Shown here: positions 16,875-25,052 of the stretch, one piece after another
Layout of the letters: every line of letters begins with the position of its first letter
How positions within the stretch are numbered: the first letter of the stretch is position 1
Origin: JAOUJD01 sp964353935
GTDB lineage: Bacteria > Pseudomonadota > Gammaproteobacteria > Burkholderiales > Burkholderiaceae_F
DNA: 32,155 bases
NCBI GenBank assembly: GCA_964353935.1
Contig: CAYGXL010000014.1
Location: forward strand, 1 to 32,155
Direction of reading: 5' to 3'
Made by a program: the position numbers and the translations under genes
Notes under the pieces: model-generated
What the model was told of the DNA's origin: nothing
Database searches by the model: none
The model's input: the letters and a program-made list of their open reading frames with translations, nothing else

Positions 16875-18098
16875 ATGAACAAGACTAAGACGGGCATTTT
16901 GGCGATCACCGTGTTGGGCCTGACCGCCGCCGCGAGTTCCGTGCTCGCCCAATCGGCCACCAGCCGCTACCCCATTACGCCGGATCAACGCAGCACCGCC
17001 GACCAGGTCGCGCAGGCAGGCGTGGCGCTTTCCGAACTGTCTCCCAACGCGCCGGAACGGTACACGGTCAAGCGCGGGGACACGCTCTGGGACCTCTCCG
17101 GCATGTACCTGACGAGCCAGTGGCGCTGGCCCGAACTGTGGGGCATGAACAAGGAGGAGATCAGGAACCCGCACCTGATCTATCCGGGACAGGAACTCGT
17201 GCTGGTCAAGGTCGATGGCCGCGCCCGCCTGCAGGTCGCGGGCGACGGCGGATCGGGCGTCGGAAAGCTGGAGCCTCGGGTCCGCGACCTCGACGCGCAG
17301 CGCCTTGCCATCCCGAGCATCCCGAACAGCCTGATCGAGCCGTTCCTGTCGCAGCCGCTCGTGCTTGAACCCGGCACGCTCGATAGCGCTCCGCGCATCG
17401 TCGCAACGCAGGAGGGCCGTGTCTTCGTCGGCCGCGGTGACGACGCGTACGCCCGAGGCGTCGCAGGCACCGCTGCTGCGAACTACAACGTATTCCGCCC
17501 GCTGCGTCCGCTGTATGACCCGGACGACACCGTTCGCAAGAACCCGGTCGCTTACGAGGCCTTCTATCTCGGCACGGCGAACATGGTCCGGCCTGGTGAG
17601 ATTGCGAAGGTCCGCATCGACAGCAGCAAGCAGGAAATCGGCATCGGTGACCGCATGCTGCCGATCGAGCGCCAGCGGATCGAGAGTTACGTGCCCAGGC
17701 GGCCCAGCGGCCCGGTCGACGGCCGCGTGATTTCAATCTACGACGGCGTCCGCTACGCCGGCGGCGGCCAGATCATCACGCTGAACCGCGGCGGCAACGA
17801 CGGCCTGGCGGTCGGCGACGTGCTGCAGCTGTGGCGCGTCGGCGATACACGCCCCGACCGCACGGCGCCCAAGCGCGAGTTCATCAAGCTGCCGGACGAG
17901 ACGATGGGGCTCGCGTTCGTGTTCCGCGTGTTTCCGACGATTTCGTACGCGCTGATCCAGCGCGGCACTTCGCCAGTCGAAGTGGGCGACCGCGCCTCGA
18001 ACCCGGGGGACAACCTCTCGGTGAACGTGAACGTGCCGCGCGAAACCGAGGCCGATCGCATCCTGCGGCAACCGCTGCGTCCCCTCAACGTCCAGTAA
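16875..18098 (+). CDS. Secreted LysM peptidoglycan-binding protein
   Basis: Exported protein of 407 residues with a clear signal peptide (hydrophobic about 8-22, likely cleavage after VLA at 23-25). One LysM domain at about 62-112: YTVKRGDTLWDL at its start, NPHLIYPGQELVL at its end. The remaining 290 residues have no recognised enzyme domain; the family is a conserved betaproteobacterial protein next to dprA. The role is probably cell-wall binding or envelope maintenance. The open frame extends to 16749, but the ATG at 16875 is chosen because it starts right before the signal peptide and has GGAG five bases upstream; an in-frame ATG at 16860 is a second option. dprA begins 12 bp after its stop, so they are likely co-transcribed. 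Confidence 0.92.
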   Translation: MNKTKTGILAITVLGLTAAASSVLAQSATSRYPITPDQRSTADQVAQAGVALSELSPNAPERYTVKRGDTLWDLSGMYLTSQWRWPELWGMNKEEIRNPHLIYPGQELVLVKVDGRARLQVAGDGGSGVGKLEPRVRDLDAQRLAIPSIPNSLIEPFLSQPLVLEPGTLDSAPRIVATQEGRVFVGRGDDAYARGVAGTAAANYNVFRPLRPLYDPDDTVRKNPVAYEAFYLGTANMVRPGEIAKVRIDSSKQEIGIGDRMLPIERQRIESYVPRRPSGPVDGRVISIYDGVRYAGGGQIITLNRGGNDGLAVGDVLQLWRVGDTRPDRTAPKREFIKLPDETMGLAFVFRVFPTISYALIQRGTSPVEVGDRASNPGDNLSVNVNVPRETEADRILRQPLRPLNVQ

Positions 18099-18110
18099 GG
18101 CCAGGCGGAG

Positions 18111-19217
18111 ATGCAGGCGGCCGAGCGCGCCGCATGGCTCCGCCTCACCCTCACGCCGGGCCTCGGCCCGCGCACCGCGCGCAGCCTGCTCGCGGCCTTC
18201 GGGCTGCCGGACGCCATCTACTCCGCGGGACTGCCTGCACTGCTGCGGGTCGTCCCCGAGCCCCTCGCGCATGAACTGGCGCGGGCGCCCGGCACCGAGA
18301 TCCAGGCTGCCGTGGACGCCACCGAGCACTGGCTGGCTGCGTCCACCGATCACGCGCTGTTGACGCTCGCCGATCCTGAGTACCCACAGGCACTGTTGAC
18401 GACCGCGGATCCGCCGGCCGTGCTGTTCGCCGTCGGCCGGCTCGAACTGCTGAACCGCCCCGCGGTCGCGATCGTCGGCAGCCGCAATGCCACGCAGCAG
18501 GGCGTCGCCAACGCCGAGGGCTTCGCTGCCGCGCTCGCACGCGCGGGCGTCACGGTCGTCAGCGGCCTCGCGCTCGGCATCGATGCGGCCGCGCATCGCG
18601 GCGCGCTCGCCGCGGACGGCGATGCCTCGACCATTGCCGTGGTGGGGACAGGCCTCGACGTCATCTATCCCTCGAGCCACCGCGCGCTGACGCACGAGAT
18701 CCGCGCCCAGGGCGTCGTGGTCTCCGAACTGCCGCTGCGCACGCCGGCGATCGCGCACAACTTTCCGCGCCGCAACCGCCTCATCGCCGGACTCGCCAGG
18801 GGTGTGCTCGTCGTGGAGGCGGCGCTGCGGTCCGGTTCGCTCATCACGGCACGCCTCGCCGCGGAGGCCGGGCGCGAAGTGTTCGCGATTCCCGGTTCTA
18901 TCCACTCGCCGCTCGCCAGGGGTTGCCATCGATTGATCCGCGATGGCGCGAAGCTCGTAGAGTCCGCGCAGGATGTCCTCGAGGAACTCGGCGTGCGCGG
19001 CGCGAAGGCCGGCGGGCCGTCCAGGCAGTCGCCGCTCGCGCCGGGCGCGGCGGACGACCCGCTGCTCGCGCTGATGGGCCACGATCCGGTCGACCTCGAC
19101 ATGCTGGCGCAACGCAGCGGTCGCGCGCCCAGTGAACTCTCCGCCGCCCTGCTCGAACTCGAGCTGGCCCAACATGTTGAGCGTCTGCCGGGTAACAGAT
19201 ACCAGAGGTTGCGGTAG
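18111..19217 (+). CDS. dprA: DNA-processing protein DprA/Smf
   Basis: Cytoplasmic protein that binds incoming single-stranded DNA and loads RecA during natural transformation; also kept in many non-competent bacteria. 368 residues: an N-terminal helix-hairpin-helix/SAM-like region (LTLTPGLGPRTARSLLAAFG), a central Rossmann fold with GSRNATQQG, SGLALGIDAAAHRGAL, GTGLDVIYPSSH, FPRRNRLIAGL and SGSLITARLA, and a C-terminal winged-helix DML1-like domain (about 305-368). All core motifs appear intact. It lies 12 bp after the LysM gene and is followed by smg after 52 bp. This gene alone does not show that the organism is competent, since no pilus or comEC genes are in view. Confidence 0.96.
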   Translation: MQAAERAAWLRLTLTPGLGPRTARSLLAAFGLPDAIYSAGLPALLRVVPEPLAHELARAPGTEIQAAVDATEHWLAASTDHALLTLADPEYPQALLTTADPPAVLFAVGRLELLNRPAVAIVGSRNATQQGVANAEGFAAALARAGVTVVSGLALGIDAAAHRGALAADGDASTIAVVGTGLDVIYPSSHRALTHEIRAQGVVVSELPLRTPAIAHNFPRRNRLIAGLARGVLVVEAALRSGSLITARLAAEAGREVFAIPGSIHSPLARGCHRLIRDGAKLVESAQDVLEELGVRGAKAGGPSRQSPLAPGAADDPLLALMGHDPVDLDMLAQRSGRAPSELSAALLELELAQHVERLPGNRYQRLR

Positions 19218-19269
19218 GTCCCGAGTGGGGCTTTACACGCACGGCGCGCTCGCATACAGTCCGCGGAAC

Positions 19270-19728
19270 GTGTTCGACGTCCTCGTCTACCTCTACGAAA
19301 ACTACGGCGCGCTGCATGCGTGCCCGGACGCCGACTCCCTCACGAAACGCCTCACCGCCGCCGGCTTCGACGACGAGGAGATCACCGAGGCGCTCGCCTG
19401 GCTCTCCGGCCTCGAGCAGGTCACCCAGGAATCGATCGCCGTCGGCCCCGAGAGCGACCGCGCGTTCCGCGTCTACGCGAAGATCGAAGTGGACCGGCTG
19501 GGCACCAAGGCGATCGGATTCCTCAGCTTCCTCGAGCACGCCGGCCAGCTGACGCCGACGCAGCGCGAAATCGTGATCGAGCGCGCGCTCGCCACCGATG
19601 AAGCGCCGATCGATCTCGAAATGCTCAAGGTGATCGTGCTGATGGTGCTGTGGAGCCAGCAGGCCGACATCGACGCCCTCCTTCTCGAGGAACTCCTCGA
19701 TGACGGGGGGGAGCACCTGGTCCACTAG
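19270..19728 (+). CDS. smg: Smg family protein (DUF494)
   Basis: Conserved cytoplasmic protein of unknown function, 152 residues, close to E. coli Smg (157). The N-terminus FDVLVYLYENY and the C-terminal segment DLEMLKVIVLMVLW are characteristic. The frame is open upstream into dprA, but the conserved N-terminus points to the GTG at 19270; only a weak GCGGAA precedes it, and an in-frame GTG at 19225 is the alternative. It is acidic and mostly helical by eye. The location between dprA and topB is the usual betaproteobacterial arrangement. Its role is not known. Confidence 0.92.
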   Translation: MFDVLVYLYENYGALHACPDADSLTKRLTAAGFDDEEITEALAWLSGLEQVTQESIAVGPESDRAFRVYAKIEVDRLGTKAIGFLSFLEHAGQLTPTQREIVIERALATDEAPIDLEMLKVIVLMVLWSQQADIDALLLEELLDDGGEHLVH

Positions 19729-19741
19729 GGCCGAGGTTGTC

Positions 19742-19762
19742 CGCGACGGCTTCGCCGTCGCG
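19742..19762 (+). promoter_or_regulatory. Hairpin 1 after smg (perfect 9-bp stem, TTC loop)
   Basis: CGCGACGGC pairs perfectly with GCCGTCGCG around a TTC loop, giving a C(UUC)G-type very stable loop. It begins 13 bases after the smg stop. No T-run follows, so alone it is an mRNA 3'-end structure or the first of three linked structures before topB. Confidence 0.55.
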
Positions 19763-19799
19763 CGTGCGCATCCCGGGCCCGTCGGGATTCCCGTGCACG
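19763..19799 (+). promoter_or_regulatory. Hairpin 2 in the smg-topB region
   Basis: An inner 6-bp stem (ATCCCG at 19770-19775 with CGGGAT at 19783-19788) is enclosed by an outer 5-bp pairing (CGTGC at 19763-19767 with GCACG at 19795-19799). It follows directly after hairpin 1. Confidence 0.4.
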
Positions 19800-19830
19800 A
19801 ACGATGCTGTATTCTGGAAAAGAGACCAAC

Positions 19831-19862
19831 GAGAAGCCGCCGTGATCCGGCGGTTTCTTTTT
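19831..19862 (+). terminator. Terminator-like hairpin directly before topB
   Basis: CCGCC (19837-19841) pairs with GGCGG (19849-19853) around a 7-nt loop; the stem extends outward with A-T, G-C and two G-T pairs to about 11 pairs, and the right arm runs into a T-rich tract (TTTCTTTTTCT, 19854-19864). This is the form of a plus-strand intrinsic terminator. The topB ATG is only about 12 bases past the tract, leaving no room for a downstream promoter. It may end the smg transcript while topB starts from inside this region, or act as an attenuator of topB. Confidence 0.65.
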
Positions 19863-19875
19863 CTGCACGGATTCG

Positions 19876-22590
19876 ATGTCAAAAGCACTGATCATCGCCG
19901 AGAAACCTTCCGTGGCCGCGGACATCGCGCGGGCGCTGGGCGGGTTCACGAAGCACCAGGAGTACTACGAGAGCGACGAGCACGTGCTGTCGTCCGCGGT
20001 CGGTCACTTGCTGGAGCTGCGGGCGCCCGAGCAGTACGACGTCAAGCGCGGCAAATGGACGTTCACCCACCTGCCGGTGATACCGCCGCACTTCGACCTC
20101 GCGCCGATCGCGCGCAGCGAGGCACGCCTGAAGACGCTGCTGAAGCTCCTGAAGCGCAAGGACGTCGTCGAACTCATCAACGCGTGCGACGCCGGGCGCG
20201 AGGGCGAGTTGATCTTCCGTTACATCGTGCAGGCCGCCAGGGCGAAGCAGCCGGTGCGCCGGCTGTGGCTGCAGTCGATGACGCCCGCCGCGATCCGCGA
20301 GGCATTCGAGCAGCTGCGCCCGGACGAGCAGATGCTGCCACTGGCCGACGCCGCCCGCAGCCGCTCGGAGGCCGACTGGCTGGTCGGCATCAACGGCACG
20401 CGCGCCATGACCGCCTTCAACAGCAAGGAAGGCGGCTTCTACCTGACCACCGTCGGCCGCGTGCAGACGCCGACACTCGCGATCGTCACCGAGCGCGAGG
20501 ACAAGATCCGCAAGTTCGTCTCGCGCGACTTCTGGGAAGTGCGGGCGACGTTCGACGGCAAGGCCGGCGCGTACGAAGGCCGGTGGATCGATCCGGGCTT
20601 CAGGAAGGGCGACGATCCGGACGCGCGCGCCGAACGCATCTGGGACGAGGCGCGTGCGGAAGCCATCGCGGCCGCCTGCCTCGGCAAGACCGGCACCGCC
20701 ACCGAGGAAGCCAAGCCGAGCACCCAGCTGTCGCCGCTGCTGTTCGACCTGACGTCGTTGCAGCGCGAGGCCAATTCCAAGTTCGGCTTCTCGGCCAAGA
20801 CGACGCTGTCACTGGCGCAGGCCCTGTACGAACGCCACAAGGTGCTGACGTATCCGCGGACCGATGCGCGCGCGTTGCCCGAAGACTACGTGGCGGTCGC
20901 GAAAAGCACGCTGGATGTGCTGGCCAGTGGAACCCCGTACCGGGAGTTCGCGAAGAAGGTCCTCAAGTCGGGATGGGTGCGCCCCAACAAGCGCGTGTTC
21001 GACAACAGCAAGGTGTCGGATCACTTCGCCATCATCCCCACTCTGCAGACGCCGCATCACCTGTCCGAGGCCGAGGCCAAGCTCTACGACCTGGTGGTCA
21101 AGCGGTTCCTCGCCGTGTTCTTCCCCGCCGCCGAGTACCTCGTGACCACGCGGCTGACCGAGGTCGAGGGACACACCTTCAAGACCGAAGGCAAGGTTCT
21201 GGTCGAGCCTGGCTGGCTCGCGATCTACGGACGCGAAGCGATGGAGGAACAGGGGTCGTTGCCGAAGATCGAGCAGGGCGAGCGCGTGAAGGCGAGCGAC
21301 GCCAAGGCCGTCGGCGCGGCGACCAGGCCGCCGGCGCGCTACACCGAGGCGACGCTGCTCACGGCCATGGAAGGCGCGGGCAAGCTCATCGACGACGACG
21401 ACCTGAGACTGGCGATGGCGGGCAAGGGCCTCGGCACGCCCGCCACGCGGTCGGCGATCATCGAGGGCCTGCTCGACCAGCGCTACATCGTGCGCGACGG
21501 CAAGGACCTGCGCCCCACGCGCAAGGCGTTCGACCTGATGACGCTGCTGAAGGGCCTCGACGTCCAGGAACTGACGGCGCCCGAACTCACCGGCGAGTGG
21601 GAATACAAGCTCTCGCAGATGGAACGCGGCAAGCTGAAGCGCGATCTCTTCATGAAGGAGATCGCCGGCATGACGAGCAAGATCGTCGAGCGCGCGAAGA
21701 GCTACCAGTCCGACACGGTGCCCATCGACGACCCCGCCACGCTGAAGACGCCGTGCCCGAAGTGCGGCGGCGTCGTCAGCGAGAACTACCGGCGCTTCGC
21801 CTGCGGCGCGTGCGACTTCTCGATCGGCAAGCACCCGGGCAGCCGGACCCTCGAGGTCGAGGAAGTCGAGCAGCTGCTGAGCGACCGCACCATCGGGCCG
21901 CTGCAGGGATTCATCAGCAAGATGGGCCGGCCATTTGCCGCGGTGCTGAAGATCACGCCCGAGTTCAAGCTCGAATTCGATTTCGGGCAGTCGAACGCGG
22001 ACGACGGCAGCGACGAACCGGTCGACTTCTCGGGCCAGGCCCCGGTGGGCGCCTGCCCGAAGTGCAGCGCGCGCGTGTTCGAGCAGCCCATGGCGTACGT
22101 CTGCGAGAAGAGCGTCGGGCCCGGGCGGTCGTGCGACTTCCGGTCCGGCAAGGTGATCCTGCAGCAGCCGATCGAGCGCGCGCAGATGGAGAAGCTGCTG
22201 GCGGAGGGCCGCACCGACGTCCTGCGGGCCTTCATCTCGAACCGGACGCGGCGCAAGTTCTCGGCCTTCCTGGCGAAGAAGCCGGACGGCGCGATCGGGT
22301 TCGAGTTCGAACCGCGCGAGCCGCGCGCCGGCAAGACTGCGCGCAAGTCCACGAAGGCGAGCGAGCCGGCCGCGACGGTCGAGGCTCCGGCAAAGAGGCC
22401 CGCCAAGGGAAGCGCGAAGACGGCGGTGGCCGTCGGCGCCGAGCCGCCTGCCAAGGTCGCGGCGAAACGGCCGGCCAAGACGGCGAAGCGCGCGGCGGCC
22501 AAGACGGCTGCGCGCAAGACCGCCGCGAAGAAGGCGTCGAAGGCGGCGAAGGCGGGCGCCGGCGCGCGCAAGGCGCCGGCGCGCGACTGA
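19876..22590 (+). CDS. topB: DNA topoisomerase III with Lys/Ala-rich C-terminal tail
   Basis: Type IA topoisomerase that passes single strands and decatenates DNA. 904 residues. The TOPRIM domain has Glu9 in IAEKPS and DAGREGE at 105-111; the catalytic Tyr326 lies in TYPRTD. The opening and LPVIPPHFDL segment match TopB rather than TopA. Two zinc-ribbon-like regions follow: Cys627/630/643/646 and Cys727/730/743/753. From about 818 to the end the chain becomes Lys/Ala/Arg/Pro-rich with repeated AAK, KRPAK and KTAAR units, like bacterial histone H1-like proteins; this probably adds non-specific DNA binding. Only a poor ribosome site precedes the ATG, and a terminator-like hairpin ends just before it. 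A long second plus-strand frame overlapping it is a GC artefact. Confidence 0.95.
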   Translation: MSKALIIAEKPSVAADIARALGGFTKHQEYYESDEHVLSSAVGHLLELRAPEQYDVKRGKWTFTHLPVIPPHFDLAPIARSEARLKTLLKLLKRKDVVELINACDAGREGELIFRYIVQAARAKQPVRRLWLQSMTPAAIREAFEQLRPDEQMLPLADAARSRSEADWLVGINGTRAMTAFNSKEGGFYLTTVGRVQTPTLAIVTEREDKIRKFVSRDFWEVRATFDGKAGAYEGRWIDPGFRKGDDPDARAERIWDEARAEAIAAACLGKTGTATEEAKPSTQLSPLLFDLTSLQREANSKFGFSAKTTLSLAQALYERHKVLTYPRTDARALPEDYVAVAKSTLDVLASGTPYREFAKKVLKSGWVRPNKRVFDNSKVSDHFAIIPTLQTPHHLSEAEAKLYDLVVKRFLAVFFPAAEYLVTTRLTEVEGHTFKTEGKVLVEPGWLAIYGREAMEEQGSLPKIEQGERVKASDAKAVGAATRPPARYTEATLLTAMEGAGKLIDDDDLRLAMAGKGLGTPATRSAIIEGLLDQRYIVRDGKDLRPTRKAFDLMTLLKGLDVQELTAPELTGEWEYKLSQMERGKLKRDLFMKEIAGMTSKIVERAKSYQSDTVPIDDPATLKTPCPKCGGVVSENYRRFACGACDFSIGKHPGSRTLEVEEVEQLLSDRTIGPLQGFISKMGRPFAAVLKITPEFKLEFDFGQSNADDGSDEPVDFSGQAPVGACPKCSARVFEQPMAYVCEKSVGPGRSCDFRSGKVILQQPIERAQMEKLLAEGRTDVLRAFISNRTRRKFSAFLAKKPDGAIGFEFEPREPRAGKTARKSTKASEPAATVEAPAKRPAKGSAKTAVAVGAEPPAKVAAKRPAKTAKRAAAKTAARKTAAKKASKAAKAGAGARKAPARD

Positions 22591-22618
22591 CGCGCCCGCG
22601 GCCTGCTGCGACGGATCG

Positions 22619-22819
22619 ATGCAGCGCGCCCTCGTCATCATCGGCCTGGTGCTGCTCGTCGCGGGCCTCGCGTGGCCATGGCTTTCCAGGTTGCCCTTCG
22701 GCCGGCTGCCCGGCGACTTCTCGGTCGAGCGCGAGAACTTCTCCTTCTTCTTCCCGCTCGCCACCTCGATCGTGGTGTCGATCGTGATCAGCGCGCTCAT
22801 CTGGCTGTTCCGCAAGTAG
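22619..22819 (+). CDS. DUF2905 family small membrane protein
   Basis: Small inner-membrane protein of 66 residues with two hydrophobic helices (about 4-20 and 45-63) joined by a loop containing LPFGRLPGDFSVERENFSF, the recognisable DUF2905 core. Function is unknown. It starts 28 bp after topB and may share its transcript. No ribosome site stands out. The next gene starts 100 bp downstream. Confidence 0.88.
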   Translation: MQRALVIIGLVLLVAGLAWPWLSRLPFGRLPGDFSVERENFSFFFPLATSIVVSIVISALIWLFRK

Positions 22820-22919
22820 CGACGGTGCAGCGTCCGGTCGCGCCGGCCCTCGCTTCGGCTTCGGCCTGCGTGCGACAATCCCGCGCTTTGCCGCCCTCCA
22901 CGGCCCTTCCCGGCTTTCA

Positions 22920-24995
22920 ATGCTGCTGTTCGCCTCGACGATCCTGCTGTCGGCGTTCCTGCTGTTCCTGGTCCAGCCGATCATCGCCAAGCAGATCCTG
23001 CCGTGGTTCGGCGGCACGTCGGCCGTCTGGACGGTGTGCCTGGTGTTCTTCCAGGTGGTGCTGCTGCTCGGGTACACGTACTCGCACCTGATCACTCGCC
23101 ACCTCGCCCCACGGCAGCAGGCGCGCCTGCACATCGTGCTGCTGCTGGCCAGCCTGCTGTTCCTGCCCATCATCCCGAGCGTCGCCTTCAAGCCCGCCGC
23201 GGACACGGACGCGGCACTGCGGATCCTGCTGCTGCTGACGGCGACGATCGGGCTGCCGTACTTCCTGCTGTCGACGACCGGCCCACTGCTGCAGAAGTGG
23301 GTCGCGCCGCGCTTTCCCGAAAAGTCGGTCTACCGCCTCTTCGCGCTGTCGAACTTCGGCTCGCTGATCGGGCTGCTCGCGTTCCCGTTCGCCATCGAAC
23401 CGTTCACCACGTCGCGCACGCAGTCGATCGTCTGGAGCGGCGCGTACGCGCTGTTCGTGCTGGCCTGCGCCCTCTCGGCGTGGAAGTCGAGCCAGGGCGC
23501 GGCGCCGCACATCGTCGACACCAGCGCACCGGCCACCGACGCGCCGGCCGGTCCGGCGCCGTCCGGCCGGGACTATGCGATGTGGCTTGCCTTCTCCGCG
23601 CTCGGCTCGGTGATGCTGCTCGCGTCGACCAGCCACATCACGCAGAACATCGCGTCGGTCCCCTTCCTGTGGGTGCTGCCGCTGTCGCTGTACCTGCTGA
23701 CCTTCGTGCTCGCGTTCGAGGGGCGCGGCGGTCGCGGCTGGTACGAGCGCTGGATGATGTTCGTCACGCTGCTGTTCGTGGTCGGGATGGCGGCCGGACT
23801 GTCCGCCGGTCGGGGCGTGCTCGACGTCAGCCTGGCCGTGCCGCTCTACACGGCCGGCATGTTCATGGCCGTGTTCTTCTGCAACGGGGAACTGGCGCTG
23901 CGGAAACCCGCACCGCGCTACCTGACGCAGTTCTACCTGACGATCTCGCTCGGCGGCGCGCTGGGCGGCCTGTTCGCCGGCCTCGTCGCGCCGCGCCTGT
24001 TCCCGACGACGTTCGAACTGCCGCTCGCGCTGATGGCGCTCGCCGCGATGGGCCTCGTCGTCGTCTGGAACGACAAGTTGCTGATCGGCCCGGCGCTGGT
24101 GGCGAGCCTGGCCACGGCCTGGTACGGCTCGGAGTACCTGACGTTCCTGCGCGACGACGTCATCTACATGCACCGAAACTTCTACGGCACGCTGCGCGTG
24201 CGCGAGCAGGGCACGGGCGACCTCCAGGTGCGCCGGCTCCTGCATGGCGTGATCCTGCACGGCGAGCAGTCGACGACCGCGCCGGACCGCCTCGAGCCCG
24301 GCACCTACTACGCGCGCACGTCGGGCGCGGGCCGCGCGATCGCGGCCAGGCAGGCCGCCGGGCCGGTGCGGCTGGGGGTCGTCGGCCTCGGCGTCGGCAC
24401 GCTGTCCGCCTATGGACGCCCCGGCGACACGATCCGGTTCTACGAGCTCGATCCCGACGTGCTGGCGCTCGCGAAGAACTACTTCTCGTACCTTCCCTCG
24501 TCGCCATCGACCCTGGAGTTCGTGATCGGCGACGCCCGACTGTCGCTGGAGCGCGAACTCGCGCGCGGAGCGAAGCAGGGTTATGACGTGCTGGCGCTCG
24601 ACGCCTTCTCGAGCGACTCGATCCCCGTGCACCTGATCACGCGCGAGGCGATCGACCTCTACATGCAGCACGTCGCGTCGGACGGCATCCTTGCCATCCA
24701 CATCTCCAACCGGTTCCTCGACCTGAAGCCCGTGCTCGCGAACATCGCGCAGTCGCTGGGGCTGAAGGCGCGCCTCGTCAGCGACAGCCCGACCGGAAGC
24801 GGCTCGGCCTCGCTCACCGACTGGGTGCTGATCGCGCGCACCGACGCGCCCTTCGCCCACGAGCTGCTAGAAGTCGCAATCCCCATCGAGCCGAACCCGT
24901 CCTTCTCGCTGTGGACCGACCAGTTCAACAACCTCCTCGACGTGCTGAAGTCCAGCCCGCTCGAGGAGTTCCGGCGACTGATCGGCGTCGAGTGA
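22920..24995 (+). CDS. Membrane protein fused to a spermidine-synthase-like domain
   Basis: Protein of 691 residues. Residues 1 to about 410 form ten or more hydrophobic helices resembling the MFS-like half of fused MFS/spermidine synthase proteins. Residues about 420-685 form a cytoplasmic Rossmann-type aminopropyltransferase-like domain, with a GLGVGTLS nucleotide-site motif (about 487-494), an acidic ELDPDV strand end (about 507-512), GDARLSLE (about 536) and LDAFSSDSIPVHL (about 558-570). The glycine motif differs from the GGGDG of true spermidine synthases, so polyamine synthesis is not assured. Possible roles are production coupled to transport of a polyamine-like compound, or another SAM-dependent reaction. 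No ribosome site is clear. Family placement is sure; function is not. Confidence 0.88.
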   Translation: MLLFASTILLSAFLLFLVQPIIAKQILPWFGGTSAVWTVCLVFFQVVLLLGYTYSHLITRHLAPRQQARLHIVLLLASLLFLPIIPSVAFKPAADTDAALRILLLLTATIGLPYFLLSTTGPLLQKWVAPRFPEKSVYRLFALSNFGSLIGLLAFPFAIEPFTTSRTQSIVWSGAYALFVLACALSAWKSSQGAAPHIVDTSAPATDAPAGPAPSGRDYAMWLAFSALGSVMLLASTSHITQNIASVPFLWVLPLSLYLLTFVLAFEGRGGRGWYERWMMFVTLLFVVGMAAGLSAGRGVLDVSLAVPLYTAGMFMAVFFCNGELALRKPAPRYLTQFYLTISLGGALGGLFAGLVAPRLFPTTFELPLALMALAAMGLVVVWNDKLLIGPALVASLATAWYGSEYLTFLRDDVIYMHRNFYGTLRVREQGTGDLQVRRLLHGVILHGEQSTTAPDRLEPGTYYARTSGAGRAIAARQAAGPVRLGVVGLGVGTLSAYGRPGDTIRFYELDPDVLALAKNYFSYLPSSPSTLEFVIGDARLSLERELARGAKQGYDVLALDAFSSDSIPVHLITREAIDLYMQHVASDGILAIHISNRFLDLKPVLANIAQSLGLKARLVSDSPTGSGSASLTDWVLIARTDAPFAHELLEVAIPIEPNPSFSLWTDQFNNLLDVLKSSPLEEFRRLIGVE

Positions 24996-25052
24996 ACGGG
25001 CGCGGCGCGGCCGAATCGACCATCCTCCCTCAACCCAACGCGAAACTCCACC

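Noticed and set aside
19876..22590. Topoisomerase I (TopA) as the identity of the type IA topoisomerase
   Set aside because: The N-terminus, the LPVIPPHFDL segment and the spacing of TOPRIM motifs match topoisomerase III; the smg-neighbouring position alone cannot decide.
19737..22787. Plus-strand open frame of about 1016 codons overlapping topB
   Set aside because: It is a shifted frame of topB with extreme Arg/Gly/Ala content; topB in the other frame has all type IA topoisomerase motifs.
22917..24860. Minus-strand open frame of about 647 codons opposite the spermidine-synthase-like gene
   Set aside because: Composition is Arg/Gln/His/Asp-rich without any recognisable motif; the plus-strand gene is clearly real.
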